A stretch of DNA of 64,000 nt from Rs1 sp038900335. GTDB taxonomy: Bacteria > Pseudomonadota > Gammaproteobacteria > Pseudomonadales > Balneatricaceae. The stretch lies in assembly GCA_038900335.1 (NCBI GenBank), contig JBBMRB010000011.1, positions 62,001-126,000 on the forward strand, written 5' to 3'. The first letter of the stretch is position 1; every line of letters begins with the position of its first letter. Below, piece after piece: positions 1-8,486 of this stretch. Under the pieces are notes generated by a model. The model was given only the letters and a program-made list of their open reading frames with translations, did not search any database and was not told where the DNA came from. The translations under genes were made by a program, and so were the position numbers.

Positions 1-148
1 CTATTGAATACACCAAATCATCTTTTACTGTTAGCGCAGAAGGAGCCAGACCATTTTTTATCTCATCCGCTCCACTCGTTAATGTCTTTGCGCTAACTTG
101 TGTAAACAAAGCCAAACTTACAAAAATCAAAAAAACCTTATAAATCAT
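1..148 (-). CDS. N-terminus of a secreted protein (partial)
   Basis: Only the first 49 codons lie in the window; the gene continues past base 1. The ATG at 148 follows an AAGGGA ribosome site. Residues 1-20 form a typical Sec signal peptide: a lysine, a hydrophobic core rich in F, L and V, and a QVSA cleavage site. The mature part starts KTLTSGADEI. Too little remains to assign a family; a periplasmic binding or sensor protein is possible but not shown. It is divergent from the TRAP-type binding protein at 807, with about 660 bases between them. Confidence 0.6.
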   Translation of the reverse strand, partial: MIYKVFLIFVSLALFTQVSAKTLTSGADEIKNGLAPSALTVKDDLVYSI

Positions 149-806
149 ATTATCCCTTACTTGTTTAAATTTAAAAAGATGAATTATCCCACCACTCAAA
201 ACAAACACTATATATTTTTCCTATATTTATTAATTAGTTGTAACAGAATTTTTTTTAGTTAGCACATATGAAAGCCAAAAACGGATAAGGCACTACAACA
301 GTGCATATATTATGGAATAAGACAACGACAACACTGAATAACGTCTGGACCTATATACAATTTTCACTATCGTTCAATAACTGCTAGATCGATTACCGCA
401 TCAACCTCATGCTGATTAATTAATAATATGAGATGATGGTGATTAGGGATTCTCGCGTAAAAACATATATCAACCAGAGTAAGCCTATCAACTAAACAAA
501 CCATAATTACTCCAAATTCTAATAACGTCCTCACCTATATTATCCACAGGTGAAAAGTTTATTAAAAAATTCATCTGATTCTAATAGTGCTTAATAACAA
601 AAAGTAGTATGTTTACACTCATAATAACAATGACTGCACATTAGCAATTTAACTAAAACCTCAATCAATTTCATATAGTTGTCTATACTCATTATATTAA
701 TTAAGCTGGCAACAATAGTTTATTAATTTTTTAAAATAATTGTATTACTGGCTAGTCGTAATTTTTCAACAGCCAAAGTTATCGAATATTTAAGGTACTT
801 AATTGT
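149..806. other. AT-rich divergent intergenic region
   Basis: No convincing coding frame on either strand. It separates two divergent genes for exported proteins and must carry promoters for both, but I could not pick unambiguous -35/-10 pairs in such AT-rich sequence. A single perfect DnaA-box-like 9-mer (TTATCCACA) lies at 540-548. It is alone, so no origin is proposed. Confidence 0.4.
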
Positions 807-1877
807 ATGAAAAAAATCATTAAGAATACTTTTTATCGCCCGCTAAACTGGCTGTTAGTAAGCTGTGTGTTACTTACCGGCTGCTTACATACGACTCCTG
901 ATGTGTACGAATGGCGTCTGCAATCTCATGCAGTAAAAGAGAGTATCGACTTTGAAGAACTGTTAGTTTTTGCTGAAAACGTCAAAACGATGAGTGCGGG
1001 TCGACTTATTATAAAACCCCATGCCAGTGGTGGTTTAACCTCTGGGCCTGATATATATAGCGCCGTGCAGCAAGGGCGTATTGAAATGGGTAATGGTTGG
1101 CCTAATTGGTGGTCTGGTAAACACCCTGCCTGGGCATTGATGAATGCCGGTCCTTTTGATTTTATGAATATCGATGCGTCTATGATGTTCTTTTTCAGTG
1201 GACCAGGTATAGAGCTTGCTAACTCTATGTCTAAAAAACACGGTATTATTTGGCGACCAGCTTGGTGGCCTGGTATGGAATTTGGCTTATTGTCGAAAGA
1301 GCCAATAACAGGCCTTGCGGATTTAAAAGGTAAACGGGTACGTATTGGCCCAGGTTTACCAAGAGAAGTGTTAGCCGCCGCCTCTGGTGCTTATACTATC
1401 CCTTTAATGGCTAATGAAATTAAGCCAGCGCTAGACAGTGGCGATATTGATGCCGTTGAATGGACAACATCCACTGGCGCATGGGATTTAGGTTTACAAG
1501 AGAGTAGCAAACACGCCATTGTACCAGCTATTTGGCAACCTTCGGTGTTATCAGATTTTCTTATTAATCAAGCAGCACACGATGCTCTACCTCAAGATTT
1601 ACAGGCAATATTAGAATCCGCTATTAAATCTTACACCTTGATGACCACTATGCGCTCCAAGGTTAAAGATTTTGAATCACTTAAAAAGCTGCAAAAAAGT
1701 GGTATTGAAATTACTAAATGGACAGATGAAGATATCAATACTTGGCGGGAGGTATCCCAGCGCGTACTTAAAGAATATGCTAAAAAAGATCCTATTTCAG
1801 CACAAATTATTAAAGAAAAAGATGCCTTTAAAAAAACATATAATGAATACTATAAATGGTTTGGTGATTACGAATAA
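807..1877 (+). CDS. TRAP-type (DctP family) solute-binding lipoprotein
   Basis: A 356-residue periplasmic solute-binding protein of the DctP/TRAP family. An N-terminal lipoprotein signal ends in the lipobox LTGC (about residues 23-26), so it is probably membrane-anchored rather than free. The conserved middle contains GLADLKGKRVRIG and the following GDIDAVEW segment typical of DctP proteins; a tryptophan-rich WPNWWSG stretch may line the ligand pocket. No DctQ or DctM membrane subunit is nearby. The stop is 2 bases before the start of a membrane diguanylate cyclase, so both are probably made from one transcript. Inference: a ligand sensor rather than a transporter component. The ligand is unknown. 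Confidence 0.85.
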   Translation: MKKIIKNTFYRPLNWLLVSCVLLTGCLHTTPDVYEWRLQSHAVKESIDFEELLVFAENVKTMSAGRLIIKPHASGGLTSGPDIYSAVQQGRIEMGNGWPNWWSGKHPAWALMNAGPFDFMNIDASMMFFFSGPGIELANSMSKKHGIIWRPAWWPGMEFGLLSKEPITGLADLKGKRVRIGPGLPREVLAAASGAYTIPLMANEIKPALDSGDIDAVEWTTSTGAWDLGLQESSKHAIVPAIWQPSVLSDFLINQAAHDALPQDLQAILESAIKSYTLMTTMRSKVKDFESLKKLQKSGIEITKWTDEDINTWREVSQRVLKEYAKKDPISAQIIKEKDAFKKTYNEYYKWFGDYE

Positions 1878-1879
1878 TT

Positions 1880-3328
1880 ATGTTTAATCGTTTAACAGTT
1901 AGATTATTACTTATTGTAAGCTTAGTCACGCTATTAGTGATGAGCGGCTTTATTATGGTGAGATATCATTTTTCTACCCAGTTAATGGAAAATGCCTTGC
2001 AAGAGCGCAGCACCGCTGTCGCTTCTCGTGTGGCCAACTCTGTGCGCTCAACTATTTGGAATATCTATCAAAAATCTTATGAGCGCAAATACGCAGACGA
2101 GTTTGCAAAAGATTTATTAGACGCTGAAATCCAATCAGATTTTGTTAATGGCATTATCGTGTTTGGTAATTTTGGTCACCTCTATATGGGCCGAATTAAA
2201 GACAATGGCAGTATTCGCTCATTTGATAACAACATAGATGAAGCCTTGTGGAGCACTCAAAAAAACACTATTCGCTACCCTGTTAAATCAGGCGCCATGA
2301 CGATAGGTAATGTTGAAGTCTTTTATAGTGATAAAGAGTTTGCTAATAGCCTCAAAAAAGCGCTATTAGTTGATATCGGCCAAGTCGCCGTAGTCAGCTT
2401 TTTGTTTGTCTGGGCGCTGTATATACTATTAAAAGTGGCATTAGTGTCGCCCATGCAATCACTGCAGATAGCACAACGGGCACTTGATTCACTTGATGAA
2501 GCGGTATTTGTGACCAATAAATCAGGGAAAATTATTGATATCAACCCTAGTTACTCACGCATTACTCAATTTAATGAATCAGAGATTATCGGTACTGTCC
2601 CTAATATTTATTCTAAAGACAACAGCCACCAGCAAATTACAGCCAGTGTTTTTAATGATTTAATAGAAACTGATAGCTGGTCAGGTGAAGTGGTAGGCCA
2701 ACGTAAAAACAACAAAAAATTTGCAGGCTGGCTAACCATCAATAAAGTTGAAAGCAGTGACAAAACGATTACATTTGTCGGTGTTTTAAATGATATTGAA
2801 GAGAAAAAAGCAGCGCAAGAAAAACTCCATCACCTAGCTTATTTTGATGCGCTAACAGCCATCCCTAATCGACGATCATTTATGATCGATCTAGAAAAAA
2901 GCATTAACAAAGCGCGACAAGATAGTAGCGTACTAGGTTTATTATTCATTGATTTAGATAAGTTCAAGTGGACCAATGATACCTTTGGCCACGATATTGG
3001 TGATGCGCTACTCATAGAATTAGCTAAGCGCTTTAAACAAGAACTTAGGGCCAGCGATACTTTGTACCGTATTGGTGGTGATGAGTTTACCGTAATTGTT
3101 AAGGACTACCATGACAGTGATGCACTGCTTGGTTTAGCCCAGCGTTTGATCGACACCGTGCATGCGCGTTTAATTATTGAAGGCAATGAAATGAAGGCAG
3201 GGGCAAGCATCGGTATTGCCACCTACCCCAAAGATGCAAATAGCGCACAAGAGCTAATAAAATGTGCAGATTCAGCCATGTTTAAAGCAAAAGATTCAGG
3301 GCGCGGCCAAGCTAAATTTTTCTCTTAG
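1880..3328 (+). CDS. Membrane-bound PAS-GGDEF diguanylate cyclase
   Basis: A 482-residue sensor enzyme making c-di-GMP. Order of parts: transmembrane segment (about 8-27), extracytoplasmic sensor loop (about 28-165), second transmembrane segment (about 168-190), PAS domain (about 195-305) and GGDEF domain (about 315-480). The active-site motif GGDEF is intact at 399-403. RASD sits exactly five residues before it, so the inhibitory I-site (RxxD) is present, and the metal-binding LFIDLDKFK segment is canonical. Active synthesis with product inhibition is expected. It begins 2 bases after the TRAP-type binding protein, which probably presents the signal to the sensor loop. Confidence 0.88.
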   Translation: MFNRLTVRLLLIVSLVTLLVMSGFIMVRYHFSTQLMENALQERSTAVASRVANSVRSTIWNIYQKSYERKYADEFAKDLLDAEIQSDFVNGIIVFGNFGHLYMGRIKDNGSIRSFDNNIDEALWSTQKNTIRYPVKSGAMTIGNVEVFYSDKEFANSLKKALLVDIGQVAVVSFLFVWALYILLKVALVSPMQSLQIAQRALDSLDEAVFVTNKSGKIIDINPSYSRITQFNESEIIGTVPNIYSKDNSHQQITASVFNDLIETDSWSGEVVGQRKNNKKFAGWLTINKVESSDKTITFVGVLNDIEEKKAAQEKLHHLAYFDALTAIPNRRSFMIDLEKSINKARQDSSVLGLLFIDLDKFKWTNDTFGHDIGDALLIELAKRFKQELRASDTLYRIGGDEFTVIVKDYHDSDALLGLAQRLIDTVHARLIIEGNEMKAGASIGIATYPKDANSAQELIKCADSAMFKAKDSGRGQAKFFS

Positions 3329-3408
3329 GTAGGGAATAAGCTTATTGGTGCTTATTAAACAGCATTCAATGACTATATTTTTTCAGAAAACATACAATAA
3401 TGTATATA

Positions 3409-3432
3409 AAGCCTTGCTAGGTTTCAAGGCTT
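3409..3432. terminator. Hairpin between convergent genes
   Basis: Perfect 8-bp stem AAGCCTTG / CAAGGCTT with an 8-base loop, placed between the diguanylate cyclase (+) and the lipoprotein gene (-). On the minus strand it is followed by TATATAC and on the plus strand by ATAATAAC, so the U-tract is weak on both sides. It probably terminates in both directions. Confidence 0.5.
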
Positions 3433-3465
3433 ATAATAACAAAAATCATATACCTAACCAGAGAT

Positions 3466-4764
3466 CTAATTGATGAAATTCCAGATAAGTTCGCCCATAT
3501 CTTGATCTAAAATATCATTGTGGGGAGAGTATTTTTTTCCACCTTCCTCATCACCAACCACTATAGAACTAGCGTCTAACATCAAAACTTTATCTATAGG
3601 GAGCGGTACTTTTCCTATGTTTTTATTCCATACTTTATTGTCAAATATATCCTTGTATTTAACAGCAGCCTTTAAACCATACTTTCCCCCTACATTGTGC
3701 GCCCTCGTTAAAAATGCAGCGGATGAGTTAGAACTATCCTTTAGAGAAGATGTTAAAATTATCTTGGTATCTAATTTTTTAAAGTTACTATACGGGCTAC
3801 CTTCTAAGCCTTCACCAGGTAAAAACCTTTTTATACTAAAGGCACCTTGCAACCCAATAAACACATCGACAACGCCCTCTTTAGCACCAAACTTTAAATG
3901 TTCAGATGAAAACAATGCTCTGCTCAAAACTCGAGCTCCAAAGCTATGTCCTATCACCACGACTTTTGGAGTATTTTCTTTTATTAAGCCTTTTGCTTTA
4001 GCTATTTCTATACTTTCAGGTAATTTTTTATTAATTATCCAATTTGCCCAAGTATAGCCAATTTCATCTGCATCATCAGACTTGTTAGGATAACTAAGTA
4101 AATGGCCAAGCTTTCTTTTCAACCATGAATCAGAGAGACTGTACCAAACCGAAGGCCATGTTAAAGCTATTACTAACGGTTTAAACTCAGCATTATTTGC
4201 CGGTTTTGAAGCTTCTTTAATATTTTTTAAAATTTTATTATATCGGTAAACACTCTCTAATTGATCATTATTCCACCCCATAGACATAATTATAATATGA
4301 CTATAAGCATTTGTATTATTCAAACGCTCTGTCAAATCATTAAATAGTAAATCTAATTCAGCAAAAGACTTCTCATAATTAAACTCGCCGCTGAGTCGAT
4401 TACCATATGCATTGTATAGAAACTCTATATGTGGAAAATTACTCGTCATTTGGGTTGCTAGCATGACTTTCTGCTGACCTTCCGTTTTAGATCTATATTC
4501 AGAATTTAATTTTTTTGCGTTATCCACATTTTCATTTAGTTGCTGGAAACGTTTACTATAACCTTTAGCAATAGGTAAGCCAGGCAATAGCACCTTATTT
4601 GTTTTAATCGATTTTTTTTCCAAACCGATAATATAGCCATTTTCAACGAGTTTAAAATGCTCTGAGCGTCCTAGTTCTTGATAAGCTCTATCAGTTTGTA
4701 TACTTTGAGCACATCCTATTAGAAAAAAAATAGAGACAGGAAACAGACAATATATTAACTTCAT
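3466..4764 (-). CDS. Putative lipoprotein with alpha/beta-hydrolase fold
   Basis: A 432-residue protein with a lipoprotein signal (FFLIGC, cysteine near residue 18), so probably lipid-anchored in the envelope. The best functional clue is VVVIGHSFGARV around residue 270, a nucleophile elbow (GxSxG) preceded by a hydrophobic strand, as in lipases and esterases. A preceding segment, HIIIMSMGWNNDQ, could be the oxyanion-hole strand. The start is supported by a GGAG 8 bases upstream of ATG. The catalytic acid and histidine cannot be fixed by eye, and I do not recognise a named family. It is a single gene, convergent with the upstream signalling pair. Confidence 0.6.
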   Translation of the reverse strand: MKLIYCLFPVSIFFLIGCAQSIQTDRAYQELGRSEHFKLVENGYIIGLEKKSIKTNKVLLPGLPIAKGYSKRFQQLNENVDNAKKLNSEYRSKTEGQQKVMLATQMTSNFPHIEFLYNAYGNRLSGEFNYEKSFAELDLLFNDLTERLNNTNAYSHIIIMSMGWNNDQLESVYRYNKILKNIKEASKPANNAEFKPLVIALTWPSVWYSLSDSWLKRKLGHLLSYPNKSDDADEIGYTWANWIINKKLPESIEIAKAKGLIKENTPKVVVIGHSFGARVLSRALFSSEHLKFGAKEGVVDVFIGLQGAFSIKRFLPGEGLEGSPYSNFKKLDTKIILTSSLKDSSNSSAAFLTRAHNVGGKYGLKAAVKYKDIFDNKVWNKNIGKVPLPIDKVLMLDASSIVVGDEEGGKKYSPHNDILDQDMGELIWNFIN

Positions 4765-5020
4765 AGCGTTACTCCATTGTATATTTATGAAAACATAGTT
4801 TAGTCATATTTTTGACTGATAAACTATAAGAATAAATCTTGTTTGTTCAGTTATAGCTCTTGTCAAAATAATTATTACTATTGCATTTGGAATGCATCTT
4901 GATATATTTCATGCAGTAAACAATTGAAACACCTGCCCCCAAGAAACTTCCGTTATTATTAATATCTAAGTATTATCTACATCTAATGATAAAAGCTTAA
5001 ACCAACATTAAGGATGATAA

Positions 5021-6310
5021 ATGCAAGCAATCACCAACGGTCAAAATTTAGTTATTAACGCTACCACTATTGAAGTAAATATTGAGTGCCAGCTGCCTGG
5101 TAGTCATGCTAACGCGGTTGATGTGTCTGCATTTTTGCTGAACAGCGATAATAAAACGCGCAACGATGATGACTTTATTTTTTACAACCAGCCAAGTTCA
5201 GTAGATAAGTCGGTTATTCTGTCATCAACTAACGCTCAAAAGCAGTCGTTTACTATTAACTTATCGGCTATTGATGCCAACATCCATACAATAGCATTTG
5301 TTATTACCACCCCCACTGCTTTCAAGCTCGCCTCTTCTTTAACAGTAAGTATTGATAACTTGTTAGAGTTCAGTCCAAACCTTGCTAATATGAGTGAGAC
5401 ATCTCTTATTTTAGCACAAGTGTATCGTCACAAGGGGCAGTGGAAGTTTAAAGCCATTGGCCAAGGCTATGCTGGAGGCCTTGCACCTATTGCTATTGGC
5501 TATGGCGTTGATATTGATGATGAACCTAAACCAGAGCCTGCTGCAGTTATTGCTCCTGTCACCTCTATCGCTAAGCCAACGGCTAAACCTGCTGCTAATA
5601 AGCCCGCTACCAATAACGCCCCTGTTAATGTTGATAACAGTAGCTCAAGTAGAGCTGTTAGCATTAAAAAAGTCGACTTATCAAAAGCAGGTGAAAAGGC
5701 GACTATTTCACTGGCGAAAGGTAATAAATTGACAGCTAAATTGCAGTGGAACACTAAAGCTGATTTAGACTTATATTGCTTTTATGTTGATAAACACGAT
5801 GTTGAAGAAAAAGTATATTACAAAAAACTGGGCTCATTAAGCGCACCACCGTTCATCAAATTATTAGGTGATAGCCAGGTCGCTGGTGAAGAAGTGTTAG
5901 AAATTTCTCAACCTGATAATATCAAATATGCACTGATATGTGCCTACAGTGCAGTCAGTAACGGTATTGGTAGTTTCCACTCTTATAAAGCGCGAGTGGA
6001 AGTTACTGATGGTAAACAGCAAAGTGTGACTTCGCACTTAAATCACGATGATCCTAAATCGTATTGGGTCGCTTTTGCATTGATTGATTTTCAACAATCA
6101 GGGCAAGTAACCATCAAAAATGTCGAAACATACTCAAACCCCGATGAGTTTAAAGCACAGATGAAGCAGCGCACCGGTAAAGAAACAAAGCTCTTTAGCT
6201 TATCAAACCCATCTGTTAATGGTGTCTCTAAGTACAACCCTGAAAGATCACCGCATCTTTTTAAAGATGGCAGCTTTATGATGTCTGCAGGTGTTGTTGA
6301 GTTTAAATAA
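5021..6310 (+). CDS. TerD-domain protein with extra C-terminal domain
   Basis: A 429-residue cytoplasmic protein (no signal peptide). Residues about 1-155 match the TerD fold of the tellurite-resistance/stress family: a start resembling CQLPG, then DDDFIFYNQPSS and AFVITT strand-like blocks. A proline/alanine-rich linker (about 170-215) follows, then a second beta-rich domain (about 225-400) with KADLDLYCFYV, itself reminiscent of the TerD core, suggesting a second diverged TerD-like module. No other ter genes (terA, B, C, E, Z) are nearby. AAGGATGATAAATG gives a good ribosome site. TerD proteins bind calcium, but the role of this stand-alone form is unknown. Confidence 0.7.
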   Translation: MQAITNGQNLVINATTIEVNIECQLPGSHANAVDVSAFLLNSDNKTRNDDDFIFYNQPSSVDKSVILSSTNAQKQSFTINLSAIDANIHTIAFVITTPTAFKLASSLTVSIDNLLEFSPNLANMSETSLILAQVYRHKGQWKFKAIGQGYAGGLAPIAIGYGVDIDDEPKPEPAAVIAPVTSIAKPTAKPAANKPATNNAPVNVDNSSSSRAVSIKKVDLSKAGEKATISLAKGNKLTAKLQWNTKADLDLYCFYVDKHDVEEKVYYKKLGSLSAPPFIKLLGDSQVAGEEVLEISQPDNIKYALICAYSAVSNGIGSFHSYKARVEVTDGKQQSVTSHLNHDDPKSYWVAFALIDFQQSGQVTIKNVETYSNPDEFKAQMKQRTGKETKLFSLSNPSVNGVSKYNPERSPHLFKDGSFMMSAGVVEFK

Positions 6311-6321
6311 ACAAGCTAAAC

Positions 6322-6352
6322 GCGCCTGTGTCTAGTGAATAGACTAAGGCGC
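6322..6352. terminator. Hairpin between convergent genes
   Basis: GCGCCT (6322-6327) pairs with AGGCGC (6347-6352), and an inner GTCTA/TAGAC stem pairs across a 2x2 internal loop with terminal loop GTGAA. It lies just after the TerD-domain gene and before the convergent XRE-family gene. No U-tract follows, so termination efficiency is uncertain. Confidence 0.45.
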
Positions 6353-6402
6353 CTTGTCATACTTATATTGTCATACCTATAATAGCACAGTGATTTTAAT
6401 GA

Positions 6403-7134
6403 TCATCTGCGCAGCTTTTGAAACTGCTCTAGTTCCCAAGGTCTCATGGCGACCATCAAACCAATACGTTTGCGCTGACTTACCGGCAGTTTAGCATCTT
6501 GGTTATTTAAATCAGCGGCTTCTCGGGTTAAATCATCTAGGCGTCTGCGTAGAATATCAACGGATGTCACTGAGTAAGTGCCTGGCATATAAAACCTAAA
6601 GCTCTCTGCCTCTTTAAAGCCTGCAGCCATAAAATCTTTGATGACGTAATGGGTAATATAAGTTTCTAGTGGCCCATTTGGTATCCATTTAAAATCTTGC
6701 GCTATAAGCAAGCGATACTGATTACCTGGCAATAGCTCAATCATTTTTAATTTGTCTAAGCGCGCCATTAGCTGAAAACACTCGTGCTCTGTTATTTGGT
6801 AATATTCGATGATTTCATCCATGCTCCATGCATCGCGCACACATACAGCCACCAGCAGCAATTTAATATCCCTAACTAACTCTTGTTCCTGCTCTTTTGT
6901 TAGGGTGGTCACGCGCTCTTTTTTGCGCTCTATCGCTTGAAAAAGCTCAGCCATTGTTAATTTAAGCACTTCACATATTTGCTCTAAGCGCTGCAAACTC
7001 ATCGCTTGCTTGGCAAACATTCTTTTTACATTAGCCTCACTCATATCTAGCGATAGCGCTAATGATTGATAGGTTATGCGCTGCTGCTTAAGTAATCCTT
7101 TTATTGCCTGCGTAAGTTGATCAACTTGACTCAT
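6403..7134 (-). CDS. XRE-type helix-turn-helix regulator
   Basis: A 243-residue predicted DNA-binding protein. Residues about 5-65 form a Cro/CI-type helix-turn-helix (SLALSLDMSEANVKRMF as recognition region, then LEQICEVLKLTMAELF). The rest (70-243) is a mainly helical effector region; its first part, with DEIIEYYQITEHECFQLMARLDKL, looks like a second winged-helix-like unit. The ligand is not identifiable. It is divergent from the secreted protein/DUF2145 pair at 7317-8470 and could regulate it, but no operator could be assigned. Confidence 0.7.
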   Translation of the reverse strand: MSQVDQLTQAIKGLLKQQRITYQSLALSLDMSEANVKRMFAKQAMSLQRLEQICEVLKLTMAELFQAIERKKERVTTLTKEQEQELVRDIKLLLVAVCVRDAWSMDEIIEYYQITEHECFQLMARLDKLKMIELLPGNQYRLLIAQDFKWIPNGPLETYITHYVIKDFMAAGFKEAESFRFYMPGTYSVTSVDILRRRLDDLTREAADLNNQDAKLPVSQRKRIGLMVAMRPWELEQFQKLRR

Positions 7135-7316
7135 AGTAAAACCATTTAAGATTAGTGTGAGATGTTTGCTAGGTGTTAAATAAAAGCAAACCCAAAAAGC
7201 ATTATATTAATATACTTTAGGCGGCGTATTATGCAACAAAATCTGTCTTTATTTCTTTTTCAGCATAGATAACTAATACTTGATTTCAACATCAAACAAT
7301 AAAGCAGGAAAACATT

Positions 7317-7634
7317 ATGAAAAAGCCACTATTTACCATCATCTCAATTTTAGCTTTAACCTTTGCAGCTTCAGCTTCTTTTGCAGCCGGCTCTGTTAAC
7401 AACTCAACACAAGGTAGTGCACATAGCGCACTCGGCACCAGCCAAGTTGCTGTCGGCTCTGCACAAAGTGCGGCCAGCGCCGTTGCCATACCATTAGTAG
7501 TGATAGGCTCAGTAGGTGTTGTCAGTGGTGTTGCAGGCTCAGCAATTATTGACTCAGCAGATGCCTTCGCACCACTAGAAATCACCGATACAGTTATTGT
7601 GCATGATCAATCACCTGAGCAAGCAATGCAATAA
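7317..7634 (+). CDS. Small exported Ser/Ala/Val-rich protein
   Basis: A 105-residue protein with a clear signal peptide (MKK start, hydrophobic core, ASFA cleavage near residue 22). The mature part is rich in S, A, G and V: a GSAHSALGTSQVAVGSAQSA segment, then a hydrophobic glycine-rich stretch (about 60-80) that could span or associate with a membrane, and an acidic tail. AGGA lies 9 bases before ATG. It is followed 41 bases later by a DUF2145 protein, probably on the same mRNA. No catalytic residues are visible. I do not recognise a named family; a partner or substrate of its neighbour is a guess. Confidence 0.65.
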   Translation: MKKPLFTIISILALTFAASASFAAGSVNNSTQGSAHSALGTSQVAVGSAQSAASAVAIPLVVIGSVGVVSGVAGSAIIDSADAFAPLEITDTVIVHDQSPEQAMQ

Positions 7635-7675
7635 TATCAATAATCAGTTTATAAAATAACAACAAGGAACAGACA

Positions 7676-8470
7676 ATGAAGAAGATACTATTGATTTTAA
7701 TGGTTTGTATAAGTCCTAGCTTGTTCGCAGGCAGCCAAAACGGCACCAATGCTAAATTTTCTGCAGATAAGATAGCCAGTTTTGCCAAACAGGTTGAGCA
7801 GTACGCCGCAGGGCAAGGCGCTCGCGCTTTTATTATTGGCCGCGTTGGTAAAAACCCTGATGAACTACCAAGAGGCATCAACTATACCCATACAGCTATC
7901 GCGGTTTATTCACAAATAGCACTAAAAGATGGCAGCACCTCAAAAGGTTATGTTATCCACAATCTTTATCAGCGTAGTAATAATCCTGAGCGCAGTGATT
8001 TAGTGAGTGATTATCCGCTTAACTTTTTCTGGGGCGCACAACAGCTAAAAGCGGGTATCGCCATCCCAGCACCTGCCGTACAGCAGCGCTTAATAGAAGC
8101 TATTAGTAATGGTGTGAATAAAAAAGTGCATAATCCCAAGTACTCGGTCATTGCGAACCCGATGAATAACCAATACCAAAATTGTACAGAGCATACGTTG
8201 CTGGTATTAAATGCAGCAATATACCAAACATCTGATTTAGCAAGATTGTACGCTAACAACAAAGCTTACTTTTCACCACAGCCAGTACATACCAGTAAAA
8301 TGAAGTTACTATTAGGCAGCGCTTTTGTTAGCGGTGTTACTACTAAAGATCATGATTCTGCCGTCAAAACGGCAACCTTTACGAGCATCAGCCAGTACCT
8401 TGCAAGATATAATTTACTGCATAAATCAGTAACGATCACTGACAATGGCAGCATTATTGATAACAGCTAA
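7676..8470 (+). CDS. Secreted DUF2145-family protein
   Basis: A 264-residue protein with a signal peptide ending SLFA (about residue 18), so periplasmic or outer-surface. The segments RVGKNPDELPRG..YTHTAIAVY (about 56-78) and YSVIANPMNNQYQNC (about 156-170) match the two conserved blocks I know from DUF2145. His72 and Cys170 are in places suggestive of a papain-like (NlpC/P60-type) fold, but in many relatives the position after QN is not Cys, so catalysis is not certain. The start is supported by AAGGAA. It lies downstream of, and probably in operon with, the small exported protein. Function of the family is unknown. Confidence 0.75.
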   Translation: MKKILLILMVCISPSLFAGSQNGTNAKFSADKIASFAKQVEQYAAGQGARAFIIGRVGKNPDELPRGINYTHTAIAVYSQIALKDGSTSKGYVIHNLYQRSNNPERSDLVSDYPLNFFWGAQQLKAGIAIPAPAVQQRLIEAISNGVNKKVHNPKYSVIANPMNNQYQNCTEHTLLVLNAAIYQTSDLARLYANNKAYFSPQPVHTSKMKLLLGSAFVSGVTTKDHDSAVKTATFTSISQYLARYNLLHKSVTITDNGSIIDNS

Positions 8471-8486
8471 CTTTTAAAACGAGCGA

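Noticed and set aside
540..548. Perfect DnaA-box 9-mer TTATCCACA
   Set aside because: Only one copy and no DNA-unwinding or dnaA/dnaN neighbours, so not an origin.
3518..4057. 179-codon plus-strand frame
   Set aside because: Lies entirely antisense to the lipoprotein hydrolase, which has a signal peptide and nucleophile elbow.
5500..5754. Alternative frames over the Pro/Ala linker of the TerD protein
   Set aside because: Products of low-complexity codons; the main frame is continuous with clear domains on both sides.
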